The position numbers and the translations under genes are program-made. Source: an uncultured Panacagrimonas sp. (lineage in GTDB: Bacteria > Pseudomonadota > Gammaproteobacteria > Nevskiales > Nevskiaceae). From it: a stretch of 10,176 nucleotides of DNA. This document shows positions 1-5,952 of this stretch, piece by piece (within the stretch, counting starts at the first letter, position 1; each line of letters begins with the position of its first letter). The notes beneath the pieces are model-generated. The model had not been told where the DNA came from. It made no database searches and saw nothing but the letters and a program-made list of their open reading frames with translations. The DNA is taken from NCBI GenBank assembly GCA_946481265.1, contig CAMLNE010000136.1:1-10176 (forward strand). The letters run 5' to 3'.

Positions 1-215
1 AATGGCCTGTGGTTTGGCGATAGAACAGACACGGTGTTAGGGGTCGCACCTAGCTCGCATTTCTCACCGACTTCTGCCACGACACGCGCAACGATGCATA
101 TCTGGCAGGGACGCGATGCTGCGCGACCGGCCGATGCAGCACCTCCCGGGCTGGCGATGCATCGGCGCGGCTGGCGCGAGCGCGCGCCAACACCGTGGCG
201 TGTCTTTCGCCCCGC
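1..215. other. Non-coding stretch downstream of the zinc hydrolase gene
   Basis: I see no convincing gene here. Frames that cross the region run antisense to the neighbouring hydrolase and lack family motifs. It contains several GATGCA/TGCATC words: GCCGATGC at 130-137 is the inverse complement of GCATCGGC at 159-166, and CGATGCATCG at 155-164 is a 10-base palindrome. A tighter hairpin at 172-189 is listed separately. No tRNA-like or rRNA-like signature was seen. It is probably the 3' untranslated end of the minus-strand cassette. Confidence 0.5.
172..189 (-). terminator. GC-rich hairpin after the rimK cassette, possible terminator
   Basis: TGGCGCG at 172-178 pairs perfectly with CGCGCCA at 183-189 around a 4-base loop. 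It begins about 27 bases past the hydrolase stop codon in the direction of transcription. No T-tract follows on the minus strand, so a canonical intrinsic terminator is not supported. It may act as a 3' stabilising stem or aid Rho-dependent ending. Confidence 0.3.
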
Positions 216-1250
216 TTACACGATCGGCGGCTCCTCGCCCATCCAGCTGCGCAACTCGGCCTCCATCAGGTCCACCGCTTGCTTGGCCTCGGCCGGAGCA
301 TCGAACGTGCCGACGTGGAACAGCGCGTCGCCCTCGTGCACCAGCGGCAGGTTGAGCCGCCCGATCACCACGCCCTCGGTCGGAGAGGTCACGGCCACCT
401 CGGACTCGCCGAAGGGATCGCCGATGATTCCCAGCACCTGGTCCTTGTGCACGTGATCGCCCAGCGCGATCCCCGCGCGCAGGATGCCGCTGTCCGGTGC
501 GCGCACCCAGCGGCTGGAATGCGCCAGCACCGGCTCGGCCATGCGCAGCGGCGCATACGGCGGCCGTTCGAGCAGGCCCATCTCCCACATGACGTTTTGC
601 ACGCCCTGCGTACCCATGCGGATGGCGGTCTCGTCGAAACGCAGCGCCTCGCCCGACTCGTACAGGATCACGGGGATGTTCTTGCGCGTGGTGTACTCGC
701 GCAGCGTGCCGGCGGTGGGCAGCGAATCCAGGAACAGCGGCGCGCCGAACGCCTTGGCCAGGCGCTGGTTGGTCTGGTTGCGCAGGTCGGTGCGGATCTG
801 CGGCAGGTTGGGCCGGTGCACCGCGCCGGTATGCAGGTCGACGCCGAAATCGCAGCGACCCACCACCTCGCGCACGAACAGGCCGGCCAGGCGCGCCGCC
901 AGCGAGCCGCTCGCGCTGCCCGGGAAGCTTCGATTCAGGTCGCGACGGTCGGGCAGGTAGCGCGACTGGTGGATGAAGGCCAGCGTGTTGACGATGGGGA
1001 CGGCCAGCAGGGTGCCGCGCAGATCGGCCAGCTGCGGGATCTTGAGCACGCGACGGATGATCTCCACGCCGACGATCTCGTCACCGTGCAGCGCGGCGCT
1101 GACGAACATGGTCGGACCCGGCTGGTGGCCATGCTGGACGATCACCGGCAGGTCGACCGGGGCGCTGGTGGTGAGCTTGGCCACCGGCAGGTTGACCAGG
1201 CGCCGCTCGCCCGGCGCCACCTCCGCACCGGCGATGCGAAAGGGCTCCAT
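216..1250 (-). CDS. Succinylglutamate desuccinylase/aspartoacylase (AstE/ASPA) family zinc hydrolase
   Basis: A 344-residue protein of the AstE/aspartoacylase branch of M14-like zinc hydrolases, which cleave amide bonds of N-acyl amino acids or similar substrates. Visible motifs are HGDE (zinc ligands H55 and E58), the substrate-binding RRDLNR segment near 102-107, DLHT (zinc ligand H140) and YESG with the likely catalytic Glu198. Residues 248-315 form a beta-rich tail with a lipoyl/biotinyl-like pattern (APDSG, then SPTEGVV and HEGDALF) but no modifiable Lys, as I recall for this family's C-terminal domain. No signal peptide is seen, so it is probably cytoplasmic. The ATG start overlaps the rimK stop by one base (TGATG), and a weak GGGG lies about 9 bases upstream, so translational coupling is likely. 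The family is clear. The substrate is unknown: removal of RimK-added glutamates or processing of a related amide is inference, and no arginine-catabolism neighbours point to true AstE. Confidence 0.9.
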   Translation of the reverse strand: MEPFRIAGAEVAPGERRLVNLPVAKLTTSAPVDLPVIVQHGHQPGPTMFVSAALHGDEIVGVEIIRRVLKIPQLADLRGTLLAVPIVNTLAFIHQSRYLPDRRDLNRSFPGSASGSLAARLAGLFVREVVGRCDFGVDLHTGAVHRPNLPQIRTDLRNQTNQRLAKAFGAPLFLDSLPTAGTLREYTTRKNIPVILYESGEALRFDETAIRMGTQGVQNVMWEMGLLERPPYAPLRMAEPVLAHSSRWVRAPDSGILRAGIALGDHVHKDQVLGIIGDPFGESEVAVTSPTEGVVIGRLNLPLVHEGDALFHVGTFDAPAEAKQAVDLMEAELRSWMGEEPPIV

Positions 1251-2155
1251 CAGCCGCTGCCCCGCGTCTTGGTGTTGCCCGGCCGCGCGTTCTTCTCGAC
1301 CAGGTCGACGATCAGCGCGGCGATGTCCACGCCGCTGACCTTCTCGATGCCCTCCAGGCCGGGCGAGGAGTTCACCTCCATCACCACCGGTCCGCGCTTC
1401 GAGCGCAGGATGTCCACGCCGGCCACGTTCAGGCCCATGATCTTGGCCGCGCGCACCGCGGTGGAGCGCTCCTCCGGGCTGATCTTGACCTTGGTGGCGG
1501 AACCGCCGCGGTGCAGGTTGGAGCGGAAGTCGCCGCTCCTGGCCTGGCGCATCATCGCCGCCACCACGCGGCCGCCGATCACGAAGCAGCGGATGTCCGC
1601 GCCCTTGGCCTCCTCCACGAACTCCTGCACCAGGAAGTAGGCGTCGAGGTCGCGGAACGCGTCGATCACCGACTCGGCCGCCTTGTCCGTCTCGCACAGC
1701 ACGATGCCGCGGCCCTGCGTGCCCTCGGTGAGCTTGACCACCACCGGCGCGCCGCCCACCAGGTCGACCAGGTCGGAGGTGTCGTCGGGCGCATGGGCAA
1801 AGCCGGTCACCGGCATGCCGATGCCCTTGCGCGCGAGCAGCTGGTGCGCGCGCAGCTTGTCGCGCGAGCGCGTGATGGCGACCGACTCGTTGAGGCAGTA
1901 CACGCCGGCCATCTCGAACTGGCGTACCACCGCGGTGCCGTAGAAGGTCACGCTGGCGCCGATGCGCGGGATCACCGCGTCGAAGCCCTCCAGCCGCTGC
2001 CCGCGGTAGTGGATCTCCGGGTGGTGCGGCGCGATGTTCATGTAGCAGCGCAGCACGTCGATCACGCGCACCTCGTGGCCGCGCACCTGCGCCGCCTCGA
2101 CCAGCCGGCGGGTCGAATACAGGCGCCGGTTGCGCGACAGGATCGCGATCTTCAT
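1250..2155 (-). CDS. rimK: RimK: ribosomal protein S6 C-terminal glutamate ligase (ATP-grasp)
   Basis: A 301-residue protein, practically the same length as E. coli RimK (300) and strongly alike from the first residues (MKIAILSRN) to [15 protein letters not shown]. RimK is a cytoplasmic ATP-grasp ligase that adds glutamate residues to the C-terminus of ribosomal protein S6 (RpsF). The family landmarks are [13 protein letters not shown] with K100, [12 protein letters not shown] with nucleotide Lys141 and the glycine-rich loop, the [10 protein letters not shown] segment at 209-218, and the metal ligands D248, E260 and N262. The ATG overlaps the protease stop by four bases (ATGA). A good Shine-Dalgarno GGAAGG lies 7 bases upstream inside the protease gene. 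It is the middle gene of a tightly packed three-gene unit. In Pseudomonas, rimK also sits with a protease gene (rimB), and RimK responds to cyclic-di-GMP. Nothing is truncated or missing. Confidence 0.96.
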   Translation of the reverse strand: MKIAILSRNRRLYSTRRLVEAAQVRGHEVRVIDVLRCYMNIAPHHPEIHYRGQRLEGFDAVIPRIGASVTFYGTAVVRQFEMAGVYCLNESVAITRSRDKLRAHQLLARKGIGMPVTGFAHAPDDTSDLVDLVGGAPVVVKLTEGTQGRGIVLCETDKAAESVIDAFRDLDAYFLVQEFVEEAKGADIRCFVIGGRVVAAMMRQARSGDFRSNLHRGGSATKVKISPEERSTAVRAAKIMGLNVAGVDILRSKRGPVVMEVNSSPGLEGIEKVSGVDIAALIVDLVEKNARPGNTKTRGSG

Positions 2156-2619
2156 GAGCGCGCCTTCCGGCGCCCGCGGGTGCGCTGGCCGATCAGGTAG
2201 CTCGCCGCGGGATCGACACGGAAGCGGCCGGCCAGCGCGGTCCGTCCGAGCAACAGGCGGAACAGCAGGTTGTCGCGCGCCGTCAGCGTGATCTCGATCG
2301 GCCAGCGCTCGTCGCCCAGGCCGACGTGGCTGACGATCACGGGCCGGAATTCCTGGTGGCCACCGGAGTCGGTCACCCAGCGCTCGTCGACCACCTCGGC
2401 CTCGCACCAGACCTCCCGGTCGTCGCGCTGCAGGGGGTGCACGCCGAATCGCACGCGGTCGATGGACAGCCGCTCGACGGCGAAGGCGTGGATGGCCGAG
2501 GTGCGCGCACCGGTGTCGATCTTCGCCTTGATCTGCCCGATCCCGATGTCCGCGAGGCTCACCCACTCGCGCCACCCGACGGTCCGGAGGTTCTGGGGCG
2601 TCGGGCGCTGGCGGTTCAT
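2152..2619 (-). CDS. rimB: Retropepsin-like aspartic protease, RimB / 'ATP-dependent zinc protease' family (DUF785)
   Basis: A 155-residue protein of PF05618, often labelled 'ATP-dependent zinc protease' but retropepsin-like by fold. It opens with the family stretch [15 protein letters not shown] (13-27), followed by [16 protein letters not shown] with the catalytic-type D35-T-G-A. After the central [14 protein letters not shown] comes the second conserved block, [10 protein letters not shown] (120-129), then [12 protein letters not shown] (133-144). No signal peptide is seen. It probably acts in the cytoplasm as a dimer, like other single-lobe retropepsins. As I recall, the Pseudomonas homologue RimB trims RimK-added glutamates from RpsF, making it the eraser of the pair. 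It is first in the cassette, and its last four bases overlap rimK. No clear ribosome-binding site precedes the ATG, but later starts would cut into conserved sequence. The family is certain. The rimB symbol rests on the rimK linkage. Confidence 0.88.
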   Translation of the reverse strand: MNRQRPTPQNLRTVGWREWVSLADIGIGQIKAKIDTGARTSAIHAFAVERLSIDRVRFGVHPLQRDDREVWCEAEVVDERWVTDSGGHQEFRPVIVSHVGLGDERWPIEITLTARDNLLFRLLLGRTALAGRFRVDPAASYLIGQRTRGRRKARS

Positions 2620-2832
2620 TCGGGTGCTGAAGAGCGGGGTGGCGGCATGGACGGAATCCTAGCGCGACCTCAAGCACCTGCGTTGCCCGCCGCGGCCGGT
2701 GGCCGTGCCCGGGCAAGCCCTGGCCCGGCGATGGCACCCGGCGCGCGCCGCGCGGGAGCGCCCACGCACCCGGCGTCTTCACCCGCACGCTGCGCTGCCG
2801 CGCCTGGTTCCCCGCCCGGCTGCCTGCAGCGG
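2620..2832. other. GC-rich spacer between the cyclase and the rimK cassette
   Basis: No gene is supported in these 213 bases, and no RimA-like small gene is visible. CCGGGC at 2709-2714 and GCCCGG at 2723-2728 can form a 6-bp stem with an 8-base loop. CGGCGCGCGCCG at 2739-2750 is a perfect 12-base palindrome. Neither is followed by a T-tract. I found no acceptable -35/-10 pair for the rimK cassette. The gap length suggests a separate transcription unit here, but read-through from aceEF-cyclase cannot be excluded. Confidence 0.4.
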
Positions 2833-4233
2833 CTAGGCTTCCTGGGAGCTTTCGCAGGCCTGCAGGCGCAGCACGCTGTCCTTGAAGAACTCGCCCTCTT
2901 CGGCGCGCCCCAGCAGGTAGTAGGTGCGCGCCGGTGCACGGCCCTTGAGCGTGAGCGGCTCGCGCGCCTCGAAGCGATAGGTATCGCCCAGCGCCTCGCG
3001 CATGGCCTGGCTGACGTGGATGCGGTCCGGCGCGCCCGAGGTCTGCAGCAAGGCCGCCAGGTTGATGGTGTCGCCCCACAGGTCGTAGCAGAACTTCTTG
3101 CGTCCGATGATCCCGGCGATGGCGGGGCCGGTGTGCATGCCGATGCGGAAATGCACCGGCAGGCGGCGATCGGAGCGGAAGCGCTCGGCGATGCTCAGGA
3201 TGCGCAGCGCCAGTTCCGCCGTGCGCCGCGCGTGATCGGGCTGCGCGGCGGGCACACCGCAGGCGGCCATGTAGGAGTCGCCCAGCGTCTTGATCTTCTC
3301 CACGCCGAAGCGGTCGGCAGCCTCGTCGAACTCGTGGAAGAGGTGGTCGAGCAGGGCGATCATCTCGTAGGGCGGCAGGCGCTGCGTGAGGCTTCCGAAG
3401 CCGACGAAGTCCGCGAACAGGACGCTGACCTCGGGATGGTGCTCGACGCGTGTCGCCGGGTCGATCTTGAGCCGTTCCGCGACCGGCGCGGGCAGCACGT
3501 TGCGCAGCAGCTCGTCGGCGCGCCGGCGCTCGTGCTCGATCTGCACGCTCTTGGCGAAGTCCGCCACATAGGTGCGCATCGCCACCACTTCCACGGTGAC
3601 CGCACCGATGGCCACGCAGGCGACGTTGACCGTCACGTGCAGGGTGGAGACCGGCTCCCCTACCGCAAACCACTCCAGCCCGGCGAACACCGCCAGGAAC
3701 GAGGCCGGGTAGATGAGCAGCTTGAGCAGGCCCGGCAAGGGAAACAGCACCGAGGCGCCGATCAGGAACAGCGCGTAGACCGAGGCATCGGTGATCAGGG
3801 TCTGGCAGACCAGGGTGAACCAGGCGCCCATCATCGGAAACCCGATGGCGCTGCCCCAGGCGAAGGCGCGGTTGCGCTCGTATTCCCCCTTGATCAGCGC
3901 GCGCGCCAGCAGCAGCACGCCGACCAGCAGCATCAGGCCGACGCGCCACCAGAAGATGAGCTCGTGCGCCGGCTGTTCCTGCCACTGCCCGCTGTACCAG
4001 GTGACCCCATCGACCAGGGGGAACAGCAGCAGGTTGACCAGCAGCACGGTCCAGCACACGCGCATGCCGCGTTCCGCGCTCACACGGTAAGCGTGCGCGG
4101 CGAACTCGGTCCGCCACGCTGCCTCGATCCGGTCGATGCCGAGGACGCGGCGCAGCCCCCCGGTCAGCCTCGGCCCCACGTTCCTCTCGCCCACGTTCCC
4201 CCTCTTCTGGGAGCGCAGGTTACGCCAGAACAC
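2833..4233 (-). CDS. Six-helix membrane class III adenylate/guanylate cyclase
   Basis: 466 residues from a GTG start. The N-terminal half is a membrane domain with six hydrophobic segments at about 58-75, 92-112, 124-145, 151-166, 168-190 and 197-219. A charged helical linker (222-245) leads to a class III cyclase domain (about 265-445), an architecture like mycobacterial Rv1625c. The domain should convert ATP (or GTP) to a cyclic nucleotide on the cytoplasmic face as a dimer. Catalytic residues seen: metal ligands D275 (FADF) and D319 (LGDS), nucleotide-base Lys315 in EKIKTLGD, D388 in LWGDT (Asp favours adenine) and N391. The position four residues after that Asn, normally the transition-state Arg, is Leu395, so activity may be reduced. 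The chosen GTG lies 6 bases after the aceF stop and lacks a good Shine-Dalgarno. GTG codons at residues 14 and 19 have purine-rich AGAGG-type sites and may be the true start. The gene is probably co-transcribed with aceEF. Confidence 0.88.
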   Translation of the reverse strand: MFWRNLRSQKRGNVGERNVGPRLTGGLRRVLGIDRIEAAWRTEFAAHAYRVSAERGMRVCWTVLLVNLLLFPLVDGVTWYSGQWQEQPAHELIFWWRVGLMLLVGVLLLARALIKGEYERNRAFAWGSAIGFPMMGAWFTLVCQTLITDASVYALFLIGASVLFPLPGLLKLLIYPASFLAVFAGLEWFAVGEPVSTLHVTVNVACVAIGAVTVEVVAMRTYVADFAKSVQIEHERRRADELLRNVLPAPVAERLKIDPATRVEHHPEVSVLFADFVGFGSLTQRLPPYEMIALLDHLFHEFDEAADRFGVEKIKTLGDSYMAACGVPAAQPDHARRTAELALRILSIAERFRSDRRLPVHFRIGMHTGPAIAGIIGRKKFCYDLWGDTINLAALLQTSGAPDRIHVSQAMREALGDTYRFEAREPLTLKGRAPARTYYLLGRAEEGEFFKDSVLRLQACESSQEA

Positions 4234-4239
4234 CCGGCA

Positions 4240-5907
4240 TCAGAGACTGAGTCGCCGGATGTCGCCGAGCAGCCGGACCAGCGCCACGATGAAGCGCGCG
4301 GCGTAGGCGCCGTCGATGACGCGGTGGTCATATGACAGCGACAGCGGAAGCATCAGGCGCGGCTGGAAGGCCTTGCCATCCCACACCGGCTTCATCACGC
4401 CACGCGACACGCCCAGGATGCCGACCTCCGGTGCGTTGACGATCGGCGTGAAATGGCTGCCGCCGATGCCGCCGAGCGAGGAGATCGAAAAGCAGCCGCC
4501 GCGCATCTCGTCGGGCTTGAGCTTGCCGTCGCGCGCCTTGGCGGCCAGCTCCGCGGTCTCCACCGCCAGCTGGGTGAGGGTCTTGCCCCAGACGTCGCGC
4601 ACCACCGGCACCAACAGGCCGTTGGGCGTGTCCGCGGCGAAGCCGACATGGCAGTACTTCTTCATGATCAGGCTGGCGCCATCCGGCGACAGCGAGCTGC
4701 CGAACTCCGGGAACTGGCGGATCGCCACGCTCACCGCCTTCATCACGAAGGGCAGCAGGGTGAGCTTGACGCCGTCCGCGCTGGCCGACTTGCGGAAGGC
4801 CTCGAGCTCGGTGATGTCCGCCTCGTCGGTCTGCGTCACGTGCGGGACGTTCAGCCAGGACCGGTGCAGGTGCGTGGCGGACAACTTGCGGATGCGCGCC
4901 AGCGGCGTGGTCTCGATCTCGCCGTACTGCGAGAAATCCTGGGCCGGAATCGGCGGAATGCCGGCCCCGCCCGTGCTGGGAGCGCCGGCCGACGGGGTGC
5001 TGATCTGCTGCTTGACGAAGCGCTGCACGTCCTCGATCAGCACGCGGCTCTTCGGGCCCGACCCGCTCACCTTCGCCAGGTCCACGCCCAGTTCACGCGC
5101 GAACTTGCGCGTGGCCGGCCCGGCATGGGCGGTGGACGCCGGCCGCGGGGCGTCGGTGGGTGGCCGCGGGTGTTCGACCGAGGCCGGCGCCGCGCCGCTG
5201 GCTGCCGGCGCCGGTTCGGCCGTCCTGGCCGCAGCCGGCTCCGGTGCCGATACCGCAGGTGCCGCGGGCGCGCCCTCGTCGCCGGCCACGCCATCGAGCT
5301 CGAGCAGGGCATCGCCCTTGGACACCTTGTCGCCCAGCTTGACCTTCAGGCCGCTCACGGTGCCGGCCGCCGGCGACGGCACTTCCAACGTCGACTTGTC
5401 GGACTCCAGCACCAGCAGTGCCTGGTCCTTTTCCACCGTGTCGCCTTCCTTGACCAGCAGCTCGATCACCGGCACGCCGCTGAAATCGCCGATGTCGGGA
5501 ACCACCACCGCCAGCCGCGAGCGCGCGGCCGGGGCGCGCGGCGCCGCGGGCGCCTTGCCGGCGCCCTCGTCCTTGGCGGCGGGGCTCTGCCCCGATGGGG
5601 TCGGCGCCGGCTTCGTCGCGGCGGCCGCAGGCGCCGCTGGCGCCGCTTCCTGGCTTGCGCCCTCGTTCTGCCGTTCCAGCCGGCAGATCCGGTCGCCCTT
5701 GGACAGCTTGTCGCCGACCTTCACCTTCAGGCCGCGCACGATGCCGTCCTCCGGCGAGGGGACTTCCATGGTCGACTTGTCGGACTCCAGCACCAGCAGG
5801 GCCTGGTCCCGGGTCACCGTGTCGCCATCCTGGACCAGCAGCTCGATCACCGGCACGCCGGTGAAATCGCCGATGTCGGGCACCTGTACTTCGATGAGAT
5901 TTCCCAT
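4240..5907 (-). CDS. aceF: Pyruvate dehydrogenase E2: dihydrolipoamide acetyltransferase
   Basis: A 555-residue core subunit of the pyruvate dehydrogenase complex. It transfers the acetyl group from E1 via lipoyl arms to CoA. Domains in order: lipoyl domain 1 (3-79, ESDKST with lipoyl Lys44), Ala/Pro-rich linker, lipoyl domain 2 (131-206, Lys171), a longer Ala/Pro linker, the peripheral subunit-binding domain (about 264-299, ATRKFARELGVDL and GSGPKSRVL), a short linker, and the catalytic acetyltransferase domain (about 330-555). The active site is YDHRVIDG, with His528 and Asp532. Two lipoyl domains compare with three in E. coli. The two are near-copies even in DNA (see the repeat entry). The gene starts 45 bases after the aceE stop with only weak Shine-Dalgarno options, consistent with operon translation after aceE. 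Directly downstream is the cyclase, not lpd (E3). Confidence 0.96.
   Translation of the reverse strand: MGNLIEVQVPDIGDFTGVPVIELLVQDGDTVTRDQALLVLESDKSTMEVPSPEDGIVRGLKVKVGDKLSKGDRICRLERQNEGASQEAAPAAPAAAATKPAPTPSGQSPAAKDEGAGKAPAAPRAPAARSRLAVVVPDIGDFSGVPVIELLVKEGDTVEKDQALLVLESDKSTLEVPSPAAGTVSGLKVKLGDKVSKGDALLELDGVAGDEGAPAAPAVSAPEPAAARTAEPAPAASGAAPASVEHPRPPTDAPRPASTAHAGPATRKFARELGVDLAKVSGSGPKSRVLIEDVQRFVKQQISTPSAGAPSTGGAGIPPIPAQDFSQYGEIETTPLARIRKLSATHLHRSWLNVPHVTQTDEADITELEAFRKSASADGVKLTLLPFVMKAVSVAIRQFPEFGSSLSPDGASLIMKKYCHVGFAADTPNGLLVPVVRDVWGKTLTQLAVETAELAAKARDGKLKPDEMRGGCFSISSLGGIGGSHFTPIVNAPEVGILGVSRGVMKPVWDGKAFQPRLMLPLSLSYDHRVIDGAYAARFIVALVRLLGDIRRLSL
5313..5880 (-). repeat. Direct repeat encoding the two lipoyl domains of aceF
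   Basis: Bases 5313-5499 and 5694-5880 are in-frame copies offset by exactly 381 bases (127 codons). By eye, 5381-5499 against 5762-5880 differ at about 11 of 119 positions. One 48-base block (5452-5499 against 5833-5880) differs at a single base. Both copies keep the ESDKST lipoyl-lysine site. The intervening bases encode the Ala/Pro-rich linker. Confidence 0.85.
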
Positions 5908-5952
5908 GTCGTCCGAACGCCTTTAGTGGGGCTCTGAATATGCGCCGCGACC

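Noticed and set aside
130..166. GCCGATGC/GCATCGGC inverted repeat as a terminator or operator
   Set aside because: The loop is 21 bases, no T-run follows, and similar short words occur by chance at this GC content.
195..1640. A 481-codon plus-strand frame opposite the zinc hydrolase and rimK
   Set aside because: It crosses the junction of two well-supported minus-strand genes and has shadow-type composition.
2641..2680. Promoter for the rimK cassette (TTGAGG and TAGGAT on the minus strand)
   Set aside because: The two hexamers are only 6 bases apart, and no properly spaced partner exists for either.
2739..2750. CGGCGCGCGCCG palindrome as a protein-binding site
   Set aside because: It is a simple GC alternation in a very GC-rich spacer, with no second copy or promoter next to it.
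1251..4117. Apparent giant fusion of rimK with an upstream domain (955 codons)
   Set aside because: The N-terminal two thirds is an out-of-frame reading of the cyclase and protease genes. RimK starts at 2155 with its normal MKIAILSRN and a good Shine-Dalgarno.
2326..4335. A 669-codon plus-strand frame opposite the cyclase and protease
   Set aside because: It is antisense to two genes with intact catalytic motifs, is rich in Gln/His/Asp/Ala, and shows no recognisable domain.
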